This document shows, one piece after another, positions 44,101 through 55,490 of a DNA stretch of 64,000 nucleotides. Below the pieces are notes generated by a model that was not told where the DNA came from, ran no database searches, and saw only the letters and a list, made by a program, of their open reading frames with translations. Origin of the DNA: Erinaceus europaeus. Taxonomy: Eukaryota > Chordata > Mammalia > Eulipotyphla > Erinaceidae. The translations under genes and the position numbers were made by a program. Within the stretch, counting starts at the first letter, position 1. Each line of letters starts with the position of its first letter. The stretch is taken from the NCBI RefSeq assembly GCF_950295315.1, contig NC_080171.1:93112817-93176816 (forward strand), in the 5' to 3' direction.

Positions 44101-44329
44101 TATGGAGGTTTCCAGAGGTGAGTCAGCTGCCTTAAAGTCAGCTGGGACTTGAGCCTGTGGTGGTCAGTCTCCAGAGGAGGCATTTTGAACTACTACACCT
44201 CACTGTTGCTTCTGGTTGTCAAAATAAGCTTCCTCCGCCCCCAGCTTCCCCCACTCACCCATCCCCTCCCCCTTTATAAGGAAGCTCCCCTGCCTGTACT
44301 CTGGGAGAGGGAAGACCTCCTAGTAACAA

Positions 44330-44560
44330 CAGCAAGACATTCTCCATGAGACAATTGTAATCAGTGGTTGTATTAGCCTCTGTTTTACCACCTCCAAAAT
44401 TAGCTGAAAAGGCCAACTTGAGCTTTCATTGTGTGCTTCGGCTAATGAAAGGATCCTTTTAATTACACACTCAGCGCCTATCTACAACACAAAGCATTTT
44501 AGTGTTTAAACACAGTTCTGCACCAAAGTATAGGGCTGTGTGAATATAGACAATAAGTGG
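44330..44560. promoter_or_regulatory. Candidate conserved non-coding element
   Basis: Repeat-free, with TAAT/ATTA cores and retained CpGs ('gcttcggctaatgaaagg', 'ttttaattacacactcagcgcc'), in the style of a conserved enhancer. One-sequence inference. 44100-44330 and 44560-44930 hold nothing recognised. Confidence 0.22.
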
Positions 44561-44931
44561 GGGGAAACCATGTGTGGAAGTTATCCTTTGTCTAGACTGT
44601 AATTCTTTTTGGCATTCAATTTCATCCAAGCCCAGTTCATTTTTATGATAATCCTAATTCTCTTTTGTGAGCTGTATGCCCAATGAACCCTCATTGAAGA
44701 ATTCAGTAGTGATATCCCAGGTCAAATAACCCTCTCCCACTACACATGTCACATGAAATCTGTTCACTTTGTGAATTTCACTTGTCACTGGCTTGCCTTG
44801 AAGGTTCTCTCCCCACCCTGGAGAGTCAGCTGGTCAAATCTTTGTAGTGAGTGTTATATTAAAAAAATATCCTCTTTACTTGACTATGTCCCAGGAGTTC
44901 ACACTGTCTGTGGCCAACTTTCCAAGGCAAG

Positions 44932-44954
44932 TGTGTGTGTGTGTGTGTGTGTGT
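44932..44954 (+). repeat. (GT)n microsatellite
   Basis: About 11 GT units. Confidence 0.95.
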
Positions 44955-45365
44955 AGGGTTTTCACTAATGTGAGTGAGACCATGCACATCAGAGTCCACA
45001 GACCTTCCTCAGGTCAGGATGTCCTGACCTTGAAGTTGTACTTGGTCAGGAGGAGATGGGAAGTAAGTCTCATTGAGCTCCTTCTATGAGACTGCAGTTT
45101 TCCATATATTAGTTGTCCCCTGGGAAGCCAGTCTCAGCCTGAAGATGGAGATATAAGCTCTCAGATCTATAGATAATTAATTTATGATAAGGGGGCAGAG
45201 AACATCGAATGGAGAAAAGAGAACCTTTTCAACAAATGGTATTGGATAAATTGTGTTGAAATGTGCAGAACAATGAAATAGGATCAACATATATAACTTT
45301 AAGTAAGTCAAAGACATGGATATCAAATCAGAAGCTATCAAATACATAGAAGAAAACACTTTCAG

Positions 45366-45750
45366 TGGGTGGTGCACCTGGTTGAGCACACATGTTACAA
45401 TGTACAAGGGCCCAGGTTCAAGCCCCCAGGCTCCACCTGCAAGAGGGAAGCTTTGCAAGCGGTGAAGCAGTGCTGCAGGTGTCTGTTTCTCTCCCTCATT
45501 TTTTTCAAATCTTTATTTATTGGATAGAGACAGCCAGCAATCTAGAGGGAAGGGAAAGATAGGAAGAGAGACAGAGAGACAACTGTAGCACTGCTTCACC
45601 ACTCATAAAGTTTTCCCCCCTGCAGGTGGGGACTCGGGGCTCGAACCTGGGTCCTTGTGCACTGTAATGTCTGTGCTCAACCAGGTGCACCACCATCCAC
45701 CCCTTTTCTCTCCCTCCCAACTTTCATCTCAATTTCTGGAGGTCTTTATT
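45366..45750 (+). mobile_element. SINE, split by a nested SINE
   Basis: Head and start of CT region at 45366-45497; the remainder of the CT region and tail at 45717-45750. Confidence 0.85.
45498..45704 (-). mobile_element. SINE nested in the CT tract of another SINE
   Basis: Full antisense SINE with exact 12-bp duplication TTTCTCTCCCTC at 45486-45497 and 45705-45716. Confidence 0.93.
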
Positions 45751-46387
45751 CAACAAATAAATGTAGTAAAATGAATAAATAAAAGAGAAAACACAGAACA
45801 TTTCACTATGTCTGCTTTGGAAACATATCTGAAGACTAGAGTTCATTGACAGAGAAAACAAAAGCAAAAATAAACTAATGGGACTACATCAAACCAAAAA
45901 GCTTTTGCACAGAAAAATGAACCATTAACCAAAACAAAAAGACACACCACTGAATGGGAGATTTTTACAAATGCCATTTGTCAGACAAATGCTAATAACT
46001 AAAATATAGAAAGAGCTTACAAAAATCAGTGATAAAACAAAAGTTGGAAATCTCTCTTTTTTCCCTTCTCTGTCACTCCCTTCCTTTTCGATTTCTGGTT
46101 ATCTCTACCCAATAAGTATATTTTAAAGAAGGTAATAACAAAAGAAAAAAGACAATAAAGAGACACTTCACATCTGTGATAATGTCATGCATTAGAAAGG
46201 AAAGGAACAAGTGCTGGCAGGGATATGGAGAAAAAGAAACATTTCTACACTGTTGGTAGAAAGGCAAACTCATTCAACCCCTATGGAAATAGTCTGGAGT
46301 TTTCTTTGAAAACTAGAAATACACCTACCTTATGATAAATCAGTACATCTCCCAGATATATATGTAGATATATATGCACATATCCAG

Positions 46388-46720
46388 GGAGTCGGGCAGT
46401 AGCACAGCGGGTTAAGCACACGTGGCACAAAGTGCAAGGACCAGCATAAGGATCCTGGTTTGAGCCCCTGGCTCCCCACCTGCAGGGGAGTTGCTTCACA
46501 GGCAGTGACACAGGTCTGTAGGCGTCTATCTTTCTTTCCCAACATCTCCCCCTCTCTGTCTTCCCCTCCTCTCTCCATTTCTCTCTGTCCTATCTGGCAA
46601 CAACAACATCAATAACAACAATAATAATCACAACAATGATAAAAACAACAAGGGCAACAAAAAAGGAAAATAAATAAATAAAACATTAAAAACACCAAGA
46701 CAAAAAAACAACAAAAAAAA
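46388..46720 (+). mobile_element. SINE, young
   Basis: Full-length SINE with A and B boxes, CAA/TAA tail. Duplication GCACATAT at 46376-46383 and 46721-46728. Confidence 0.93.
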
Positions 46721-46847
46721 GCACATATTCAAAGGGATCTATGTACACCTATATTCACAACTGCACAGTTTGTAATAGGCCAAACTTGGAAGTTATTCAA
46801 TAACACAACAGTGTTTACGAAAGATGTGGTATATATAATAGTCCTAA

Positions 46848-46866
46848 TATATATATATATATATAG
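46848..46866 (+). repeat. (AT)n microsatellite
   Basis: Short AT repeat in the L1 3' region. Confidence 0.9.
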
Positions 46867-46949
46867 ATGTACCCCTGTGATAACAATTGTTCTTTAAATC
46901 ATTATTTCCCCAAGACCATTGGGGCTGGGTGGAGAGAATGGGGTTATTA

Positions 46950-47400
46950 ACAGATACTCCAGAGTCACAATGCCTATGTCGGATGCTTAATACCTAATTA
47001 ACTGGCGACCTTGGAAAAGTCACATAACCTCCTGTCTTGGAATCTCTTATCTGTACAATGGGGATAACAGTTCTACCCAGGGGCTGGAGATAGCTACAGG
47101 TAGGATGACCGTATAGCCACATAGATGACCCAGAATTGAGTCATGTCACCACATGGGAAATGTGATGATGATGGAAGAATTTCCAGTGCTGTGGTATCTC
47201 TCCCCCTTCCCTTCCTCCTCTCCTATATATATGAAAAAGTAGCTCAAAATAATAAAACTGTGTGTAAATGAGGCCTTCATTAAAAAAAGAAAAAATACTT
47301 GTGACAAAGCACTGCTATAAGAATTCAGCAGTCTGATACACACAAAGCATTTAGAATCATACTGGCATTTCATACACCCTCAATATGAGTTATTATTGTT
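46950..47400 (-). repeat. MIR, split by a SINE
   Basis: Antisense MIR: 'ggcgaccttggaaaagtcacataacctcctg...atctgtacaatggggataacagttctaccc' to 47080, resuming 47285-47400 ('gcatttagaatcatactggcatttcatacaccctcaatatgagttattattg'). Confidence 0.75.
47081..47280 (+). mobile_element. Old SINE inside the MIR
   Basis: 'ggggctggagatagctacaggtaggatg...' head, CT-rich middle (47197-47225), A-rich end. Confidence 0.65.
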
Positions 47401-47479
47401 TACCAAGCCAAGTCAAGACTAAGTAAGCAAAGTAGTCAAAGTCAGGTGCCACTGAAACAGATGGACGGATAATCTAGCT

Positions 47480-48300
47480 CAGCTGGTTCTCGTGTTCCTT
47501 CCAGGCTTCCAGTAAATTGAGGTGGGGGTGGTGTTTGTCTCCAACCCCTCCTCTAGCAAGCTGCAATCAGAGCCCTCACCCACCCAGAGATCCAGAGTGG
47601 CCTTGAACATGTCACTGTGTGCCTTTTCTCTTGACCTGGATAATTGCTTTCTGTATCCACTGCTTTCTTTAGGGCTACAAGGAACCCCTAATTGCCACTG
47701 ACCTTCTGGGTCTTTTTCTAACTCAGTTTCTCCATAGCACCCACTCTCACTTTCTAAAGTTTCTAAAATTCTCACTCTCTGACTTCTGTGTCCATGCCTT
47801 TTCCCTGGATATTTTCCCATTTCCCCCCCCACCCCTTCTGAAGGTTCTTAGTGGTAGCTGGTCCTATCTATTTGTCTTTATCCTCCTTTCTGCCTTACAC
47901 AGTCTCCCAGTTCTTTCCCAGCAGAAACAGCCCCCGGTACCCTCTGCCCAGGAGCAGATGTTGGGATACATCTGGACACATGTTTCCCACTTAGCCCTCC
48001 ATCAAGAGCCAGGTCCAAATCCTGCCCAGTCCTGAAAGCTCACTCCAAATTTCAGTCAGTGTACATCTTCCGTGAGCACTGCACCCCCCACCCCATCCCA
48101 TCCATAGTCTCTTCCACATTTTTCACAGCACATCATTTGCACCTCTTGTGGAATTTGTCATTTTCTAAATTTATAGGATGGCTATTTGTGTCTGCGGATC
48201 CTTTTCCCTATAGCCTGAGTTTGCTTCCATTATTTTGTTCTCACCATAGGAACCTACATCTGTAGGTGACACAAAACCAAAGTGTTGAAAAATGATTGTG
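47480..48300 (+). repeat. Probable L2 remnants
   Basis: 47860-48060 and 48060-48180 show L2-style CT-rich text ('ctgccttacacagtctcccagttc', 'cactccaaatttcagtcagtgtacatcttccgtgagcac'). 47480-47860 is unassigned; a minus frame there is not called coding. Confidence 0.35.
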
Positions 48301-48329
48301 TCAGAAAAGTCTTGTTTAAGACAAATACC

Positions 48330-48510
48330 AAAGGGCCAGTGAAATAGCTCACTTGGACAGTGTATTGCTTTGCCATGTGCATTACTCAGGTTGGAGCCCA
48401 GCTCCCACTTCACTGAAGGAAGTTTTATTTTTTTATGCTGTGGTGTCTCTCTATTTCTATTTCTCTCTCTGCTTTCTCTGTCTCTACTAAAAAACGAGCA
48501 AATAAAATAG
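48330..48510 (+). mobile_element. Old SINE
   Basis: 'gggccagtgaaatagctcacttggacagtgtattgctttgccatgtgc', CT-rich middle, A-rich end. Confidence 0.7.
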
Positions 48511-48679
48511 AGATTCTAGTGTGATTTTTGCCTCAAGGCAAGAAAATGGGCAGGCTGATATTTGGGTTTTATTTTCCACATAAAAGTCTACCAAGGAATG
48601 TTTAAAGGTATTAACACACTGGTAACAACTTATGGTCACAGAAATAATAATCATTCTAGTGTCATTTGTTTTTCTTTTT

Positions 48680-48948
48680 AAAAAATATTTATTTATTCCC
48701 TTTTGTTGTCCTTATTGTTTTATTGTTGTTGTTATTATTAATGTCGTTGTTGGATAGGACAGAGAAATGGAGAAAGAAGGGGAAGACAGAGAGGGGGAGA
48801 GAAAGACAGACACCTGCCAACCTGCTTCACCGCCTGTGAAGCAACTCCCCTGCAGGTGAGGAGCCAGGGGCTCGAACCGGGATCCTTACACAGTCCTTGC
48901 ACTTTGTGCCACCTGCACTTAACCTGCTGTGCTACAGCCCGACTCCCC
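48680..48948 (-). mobile_element. SINE
   Basis: Full antisense SINE ending 'cgactcccc', with a near-duplicate CTAGTGTCA / CTGGTGTCA flanking. Confidence 0.92.
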
Positions 48949-48959
48949 TCTGGTGTCAC

Positions 48960-49640
48960 TCTTTACTGAGTGTGGCTTTAGGGGAAGCCAGATTAGCACT
49001 TGGCTTCCATTTCTCTTCTGTAAGAAGAGAAACTCTCAGAGATAGATGACAGAACTCTCCTTTCAGAGGTGTTGAGCAAGTCAGTGGACAGATATACAAC
49101 AAAGAGCAAACATCTGGACTAGAGTGAAAGTGAGTATGAAAGACATAATAACTACTAGTACTCATTCAACACATACTGACTGAATGCATCATCCAGAAAC
49201 CACGGACACTGGGTCAGTGCAAGCCCAACCTCCTTGGGAAGACTGAGTTGTCTCTTGCCACCTGTAGCATTCTTTTTCTCCAAGAACTTTGGCCTGAACA
49301 AAATTAAATTAAAAAAAAAAAAACAAAAAAACCCTGGCTAAGTAAATTAAGCATGTGTATTAGCAATCAGGTCCAGGAAGAAAGTCTAACTTTTTCTTTC
49401 TGCAATTTGAATTCCCCTAACATAGAGTTGTTGTCAAAATCCATTAAAGTATTTAATTTCTCTTGTCACCTTGCAATTCCCCAAGCAGACATAGAGAGAG
49501 TTTGCAGTGGTGTTTCCACACACATACTAAATGTTTAGCTATTATGGTGCAGTTTTTCACTTTTCCTGTTACTGTGTCACTGATGGCTCTAGCGAGACTG
49601 TGTAAATTCAAGAGCAAGGTTAAGGCAGGGCAGCAGAGTG
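48960..49640. other. Single-copy DNA
   Basis: A-rich patch 49302-49332; otherwise no repeat or gene recognised. Confidence 0.35.
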
Positions 49641-49644
49641 GCAA

Positions 49645-49800
49645 GAGTTATAGGGATTACTCACTTAGCAGCATTAGCTCCAACACAGCCACCTCCCAGC
49701 TGTGTGACCTTGAGAAAGATATTTAACCTCTCTGAGCATCCATTTCTTTATTTGCAAAGTAGAGGTGATAATACTAAAGGAACTGGGTTTTGATGAGTAC
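49645..49800 (-). repeat. MIR
   Basis: 'cagctgtgtgaccttgagaaagatatttaacctctctgagcatccatttctttatttgcaaagtagaggtgataatac'. Confidence 0.85.
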
Positions 49801-50230
49801 CAAGAGGAATATCACTTAAAGAACCCCATGAAAGATGAGGCACACAGCTAGTCCTCAGGACTAGATGATCTGAAAATGCCAGAGGCCTGGAGACACCTGC
49901 ATCCACTCACCACCCCTCCCCTGAGGCCAGCCATAAGGAGCTGTGAATTGACTGGGAGACTGTGAACATGACCAGTGCAGACAGACTGCTTCTTCTTCCA
50001 TAGTGGCCTTCTCAAAAGCCCATTCAGATAAATTAATATCCCCACCTGACTGGATCACCCAGTGGGAGTGAAATGTTTCCATGACAACAGAATGTGGACA
50101 GTGTCCCCCTACTCATACCCCAAGAAAAAAGACAAGAGTCTATCATTTAGTTCCTTGCTAACAAGTGCCAAGTTAAAGTCAGAGCTGGCCTCTTACTTGG
50201 TTGTCATGGAGATGTGGGCTGACCTACCCA
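49801..50230. other. Single-copy DNA
   Basis: Nothing recognised. Confidence 0.35.
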
Positions 50231-50235
50231 GTCCC

Positions 50236-50237
50236 CT

Positions 50238-50318
<81 letters not shown>

Positions 50319-50320
50319 AC

Positions 50321-50351
<31 letters not shown>

Positions 50352-50352
50352 T
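50236..50352. repeat. Compound (CT)n(CA)n(GA)n microsatellite
   Basis: About 22 CT units, 18 CA units, a CGTAC bridge, then about 12 GA units. The outer arms are mutually complementary. Confidence 0.97.
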
Positions 50353-50527
50353 ACAAATGAGTGGGAGGTGGTCGATCAGGGCAGCCAGGCACAAGCACCT
50401 TTTGATGGTCATGAGAAGGACTCTAACTTGTTTTTGAAAAACAAAAACAAAAACACCACTGCCAACAACAACCAAAAACCACTGGCCTGAATACATGCCT
50501 CATCAGGGAACAGAAATTCCAGTTTTT

Positions 50528-50913
50528 CAATTTGTTCTGCTTTATATCTTAATGCTTTTCAGCCACCAAGTTACAGATGATACCATGATGCCAACCTGAC
50601 TTCCCTGGGCAAATGACCTCATCAATGTACCCTGGAACCCCACCTCTCCAGAGCCCTGCCCCACTAAGAAAAGATAGAAACAATCTGTGAGTATGGATTG
50701 GCCTGCCAATGCCATGTCCAGAGAAGCAATTACAGAAGCCAGACCTTCTGTACCCCATAATGATTCTGGGTCCATACTTCCAGAGGGATAAGAATAGGAA
50801 TGCTTCCAATGGAGGGGATGGAATGTGAAACTCTGATGGTGGGAATTGTGTGGTATTGTACCCCTCTTATCCAACAAAATTGCTGATCATTATTAAATCA
50901 ATAATAAAAAAAA
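50528..50913 (+). mobile_element. A-tailed LINE-3'-like repeat, copy 3
   Basis: 386-bp 5'-truncated copy of the module at 13506-14414, from 'cagccaccaagttacagatgataccatgatgcc' to 'cccctcttatcc' and an A-rich end. Exact 10-bp duplication TCCAGTTTTT at 50518-50527 and 50914-50923. Confidence 0.9.
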
Positions 50914-50923
50914 TCCAGTTTTT

Positions 50924-51480
50924 GTTACATGACTCCTTTGGTGATTTTGTGCAGTTTAGATTTCACCCTCATGGCCAATTGGAAACTAGTGAATGAGTAA
51001 TTAATTCCTTCTTTAGCCAAGATGAAGAGAGTACCCAGGACCTCCTTGCCCTGCTCAGCATTTGCAGAAATGGGGCTGACACTAACTCCTGCCACCTCCT
51101 ACTGTAGTGCAATGCACAGTGTGCGGATCAACCTCAGCTCCATTTGAATCAACATCAGTTTCAATTTTGGTCTAAAGAAAACTAGGCAAACAACATGGGA
51201 AGAAAAATGTGCCCATTTTATAGGACATACGGTGACCCCCAGCCAGAAAGGAACAACCCCTATGTTCGTTTTCTACTTTGCTCTCTGTCCCCTCAAAAGC
51301 TTAACCTGGGATAGCATTTGGACTGGTCTCAAAAAGGTTAGATTATTCCCATCACTCTTATGGGCTGTGTTGCTTTTAAAGTCACCTTCTGAGTCTAACA
51401 GCAGACAGTCAAATCCACCCAGATGCCAAACTTGCATCTCTGTTGGATGAGACTTGTCCCCTATCCATCTCCTCCTCCCC
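50924..51480. other. Single-copy DNA
   Basis: No repeat recognised. Confidence 0.35.
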
Positions 51481-51640
51481 CCATGAATCTGCTGCTTGTT
51501 ATTTCTATGTTGTCATTGCCAACTTATCCTCCCAGTGAGCCAAGTTCAAAATCCTCAAGTTAGCTTTGACTTGTCCTTTTTCCTCACACTGGTTTCTAAG
51601 GAAACCTGCACAGGAACAGCCCCCATGATCCTTTCCTATC
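51480..51640 (+). repeat. L2-like fragment
   Basis: CT-rich text with 'tcaaaatcctcaagttagctttgacttgtcctttttcc'. Confidence 0.35.
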
Positions 51641-51699
51641 CAGAGTCTCTGATGCAAATAATCTGGGGAGACCTCCATGGCAGAAGCAGAAAGCACAGT

Positions 51700-51905
51700 G
51701 GTTGACTACAAAGGCTGTGGGGTGAGGGCACTAAACTCTTGCTGAGTTCATGCCTGTGTGCTAAGTCTAATACTTTTCTCATTTGGTCCTCACCCCAGCT
51801 CTTGGAAGGTACTAGTATTAATATGGTTCCCACTTCCCATATAAGACATTTTCCTTATGAAACACAAGTGGCAATACAATTTGCCTGAGGTCAGCCATAA
51901 TGACT
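51700..51905 (+). repeat. MIR
   Basis: 'tgagttcatgcctgtgtgctaagtctaatacttttctcatttggtcctcaccccagctcttggaaggtactagtatta...caatttgcctgaggtcag'. Confidence 0.8.
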
Positions 51906-52454
51906 TGACTTGCAAGCTCCATCCCAAAAGTACAGACTTCTGGAGGGAAGAGTCTGTCCAGCTGTGTTTGTATCTCAGTGCTGGATCACCTGTCCTTTGG
52001 TGTTGGGAGGAATGAACTCTTGACAGTTCCTCAATTCAGAGCTAGCCAGACTGGGTTCCCCTCCCTGATGCAATCTTTCCTCACTGTGATCTTGGGAAGC
52101 AATTAAATAACAGCTACAGGTCTGTCATGGGATGAATTGTGGACCCAGCTCCTGGAGCTGTCAAACCTTATTTGAAAAGAGGCCTTTGCAGATGTAACCA
52201 AGTAAAAAATCTCCAGATGACATACTTGATTTAGAGTGGGTCCTATGTCTGGTGATAGTTTTCCTTAGAAGAAGGCAGAGGGAGATTTGATGCAGACACA
52301 TAACACAGAAAAAAAAGGCCATTTGAAGACAGAGCTAGAGATTGGATTGAGGTCATCACAAACCAAGAGACATCAGAGTCACCAAAATCTGGAAGAAGCA
52401 AAAAGGAGTCTTCATGCCGAGCTTAAGGAGGGAGTAAGACATAGATTTTTAAAG

Positions 52455-52782
52455 AGTTAGTGAATATTTATTGGGATTTGGTGGCAGTGCTCCTGTTTGA
52501 TCATACACACTTCTGTGCACAAGGACCCTGGTTCAAGTTCCCGGCCCCCACCTGCACGGGGGAGGCTTCAGGAGCAGTGAGACAGTGCTACAGGTATCTC
52601 TTTATCTCTCTTGTCTCTACCTCTCTCTCTCCTTCCTCACCCTCCTTCTTCTTCTCTCTCAATTTCTCTCTGTCCTATAAAATAAAAGGAGTGGGAGTGG
52701 TGGGATGGTTGCCAGAAGTGGTGAATTTGTTGTGTAGGCACTGAGCCACACTGATAATCCTAGTGGCAAAAATTTAAAAAAA
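52455..52782 (+). mobile_element. SINE, long subtype, in MLT1
   Basis: 'gggatttggtggcagtgctcctg...ccctggttcaagttcccggcccccacctgcacgggg', CT region, 3' block 'ggcactgagccacactgataatcctagtggca'. Confidence 0.85.
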
Positions 52783-53118
52783 AAACTGTTTATGAGAGAG
52801 AGAAAAACAAACTAGGGGCCAGATTGTAGCATACCTGGTTGAGCGCACATGTTACAAGGCAAAAGGACCCAAGTTCAAGACCCCAGTCCCTACCCGCAGA
52901 GGGAAAGATTTGCGAGTGGTGAAGCAGTACTGCAGGTGTCTCTCTGTCTCTCTTCCTCTTCTCTCTTGATTTCTGGTTATTAAAAATAAAAATTAATAAT
53001 AATAAAAAGAGAATGAACCAGAGCATCATTATGGCATATGCAATACTGGAAATTGATCTCAGGACCCCATACTTGCAATTCCAACACCCTATCTACTGCA
53101 CCACCTCACTGGTTGCAG
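52783..53118 (-). mobile_element. SINE, ca.150-bp subtype, in MLT1, split
   Basis: Antisense pieces 'tttatgagagagagaaaaacaaac' (left) and 'gagaatgaaccagagcatcattatggcatatgcaatactggaaattgatctcagg...ctactgcaccacctcactgg' (right of the nested SINE). Confidence 0.8.
52813..53008 (+). mobile_element. SINE nested in SINE nested in MLT1
   Basis: 'ggggccagattgtagcatacctggttgagcgcacatg...', CT region, A/T-rich tail. Confidence 0.88.
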
Positions 53119-53226
53119 GACCCAGATTTTAGATTTCCAGCCTCCAGAACTGTGAGAAAATACATGATTTTCTTAAGTCACTGAGCTCATGGTAACTTTT
53201 TACAGCATCCCTAGGGGCCTCCTACA

Positions 53227-53345
53227 AGGTATCAGTTTGTTCATGTCTGAAATGGGTGTCCTCAGAAGGTCACTGTGAGATAATGCAAACTTAAGCAACT
53301 AGACCTGTGCCTGACACACAGTAGGCCCTCAAAAATTAGCTGGAC
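53227..53345 (-). repeat. MIR fragment
   Basis: 'gtctgaaatgggtgtcctcagaaggtcactgtgagataatgcaaac...acctgtgcctgacacacagtaggccctcaa'. Confidence 0.75.
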
Positions 53346-54880
53346 TGTACTAATGTATTCTCAGTCACTATCCTGGACACTTCTCCCCTGGGCACACCTG
53401 GCTGACTGTTTCTATCTGCAATATCAGGCTTGTAAAATGTTTAACTCCAGAGTCCAGGAGCCAGGAGGTAGAGCCGTGGGGAGTACCCCTTCTGAGCCCA
53501 GGTGTGAGAATGAGTGGGAAGCCGGCTGAGACGTCTGTGTCCTTGTGAGGCTGGTAACTAAGTGCTGGCCCATCTCCAGCTCTGATGAGCTTGTCACGGT
53601 GGGTTTCACAAAACATCTGTTTCAGAAACCAGCCCGTTGTTTGAGGCAAGCTCTAGAGATAATAGTATGTTTTTCTGATACACAGCCATGACATGTTCAC
53701 TGAAGCTGAATATTTCTAAATGTGACCAATTTCTTAAGTGGCAGAAGCCCATCAAACTCTGTAAGGGACATAGATTGCATGTGGGCAGCCCAAGAGGTCT
53801 CCTCAGTGGCTATAGACTTGTAGCAACATTTACTCTGGCCTGTTGGGCAGAGTGTGTTTGGGGGTGGTGGGGGAGGTGGCTGGTGAGGATGAGGGTGGCA
53901 AGCTCTAAAACTGGTCTCTCTGGAGGTGATGCTTAATTCTATAAAGAAATCAGGTCCCTGGGTTTCATGCATATGGATGGGAGCAGTGGTTGAATGATAA
54001 CCTATAATTTCCCCCACGTTAATAGACTTGGGTCGGTGACTAAGAATTTGACGGGGAAATTTTATGCCAGTGCACATACCAATGATCCCCAGAACCTGAA
54101 CACAGATTTGCTGGATTTGACTCTATTCTAATCCGAGATAAGAGAGCACGTTGCAGCATCCCATGTGAAATGAGCAGGCCGTGCCTTGGCATGAGATCTA
54201 GAGAGGACCAGACAGCAGACCAGCATTTGGGTACATGAAGGACACTTTCACTGTGATCTCATAAGCTTGGGCAAGAGGAGCAGTTCTCAAGGTTCTCCCA
54301 GCAGAAAGAAGACACAAAAAAGCTGCCCTTTCTCCTTTTTCCCTGGACTAGGAGTGTGTTCCAAGGAGCAGGGCTCCCATCCCTCAGACAGGCAAAATCA
54401 AGTTCAAATACACCTATCACCTCAGGACTCTCCTCCTGCCAGCATGCTGGCAGTGGTAACCTAGCAGTTCCAGTTCACAGCAGATGTGGGAGGAACTCCT
54501 CATTCTTGCAGTTTCAATCTCCAGTCCCTACTCCAGTCTTGAGGTTCCAACCATGTGTGCCCCCTCCTCCCTCTCCAGTCTGCTGTGGGGGACCCAACAT
54601 ACCATGGGGCCAAAGCCATCCTGACTGATGGATAAGTCTCAAGGCCAGATCCAGATGCACAGAAGACATATTTGGACTGCCTCCAAATATCCAGTGTCCT
54701 GCATGCTGCTGCTCCCAGAGAAAGTGACCAGGCACAGGGACCCAGACATTTGGAAAAGAAACAGTTTCACATCACAGAGAGCAGGAAGTTTGGGTTTTGG
54801 CCAAAGTCTTCATTTCTGTTTGTAGACAAGGAAGGAACTCTGGAAACCAGAAGTGACTTATTCAAGGCTTTCTGCACTAG
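53346..54880. other. Single-copy DNA, possible weak exon candidate
   Basis: No repeat recognised for 1.5 kb. A minus-strand CpG-bearing open stretch at 53424-53613 has an acceptor-like TTTCTGAAACAG but no clear donor; see findings. Confidence 0.35.
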
Positions 54881-54887
54881 GGTGCTT

Positions 54888-54960
54888 CTACTTCTCCTCC
54901 TCTTCCTCCTCCTCCTCCTCCTCCTCCTCCTCCTGCTCCTCTACCTCCTCTTTCTCTTCT
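54888..54960 (+). repeat. (CCT)n/(CTT)n tract
   Basis: Pyrimidine triplet repeat of about 70 bp. Confidence 0.92.
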
Positions 54961-55490
54961 TGTAACATTGGTTTATAGTACTATGTAGTTCCAGGTACAC
55001 AGTCTTGCAGGCTAATATCTACACTTACGACATTATGTCTGCCACCAAAAATCTAGATTCCATCTTTCACTATGCAATTGATCCTTTTAATCCAGTTTAC
55101 CACTCATTTTTCCCCTTCCCTGTTGGCACACCACTATTTTATTCTTAGAGCCTAAGAGCTTGACTTTGTTTTGTTAGTTCATTAGTTTCATCTTCCACAT
55201 ATGCATGAAATCATGTGGTATTTGTGTTTCTCCCACTGATTTATTTCACTTAGAATACCCTCTAGGCTCATGGTAGGATTATTTTAATCTTATTTTTATA
55301 GCTGAATAGTATTCCACTGTGAGTGTACATATATTACATCTCTATCCACTTATCTGTCAATAGATTTTTTTTAGACCGTTTCTAGCTCTTGGCTATTGTA
55401 AAAAATGCTGCAATGAACACAGGGTGCATATAGCTCTTGTAATTAGTGTATTCATATTCTTCAAATAAATACTCAGATAAGAGGACAAGT
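54961..55490 (-). mobile_element. L1 3' end, antisense
   Basis: Contains the reversed L1 text 'tagctgaatagtattccactgtgagtgtacatatatta...tatccacttatctgtcaatag' and 'ttggctattgtaaaaaatgctgcaatgaacac', with 'catatgcatgaaatcatgtggta...ttatttcacttagaat' before it. Confidence 0.88.

Larger units (their letters stand above)
45170..46915 (+). mobile_element. Old L1 ORF2 3' region with nested SINEs
   Basis: Dispersed ORF2 C-terminal text: 'atggatatcaaatcagaagctatcaaatacat' (45315), 'aatgggactacatcaaaccaaaaagcttttgcac' (45879), 'tgggagatttttacaaatgccatttgtcagaca' (45955), 'ctatggaaatagtctggag' (46281), 'tgtacacctatattcacaactgcacagtttgtaata' (46742), then an AT repeat and the 3' end. Several SINEs interrupt it. 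Confidence 0.85.
52123..53226 (+). mobile_element. MLT1-type (ERVL-MaLR) LTR interrupted by SINEs
   Basis: Starts TGTCATGGGATGAATTGTGG and follows the MLT1 order: 'gcctttgcagatgtaaccaagt', 'ccagatgacatacttg..ttagagtgggtcct', 'gaagacagagctagagattgg', then after the SINEs 'gatttccagcctccagaactgtgagaaaatac', 'agtcactgagctcatggtaacttttt', ending CCTACA. Flanked by AGGTC / AGGTA, a plausible target-site duplication. Confidence 0.8.

Noticed and set aside
43859..44152. 97-codon plus frame after a strong TTTCTCCACAG acceptor-like site
   Set aside because: The underlying DNA matches MIR and L2 3' text; the frame is a by-product.
47479..47832. 117-codon minus frame
   Set aside because: No splice sites or motifs; neighbouring text looks like L2, and the reading is low-complexity in charge only.
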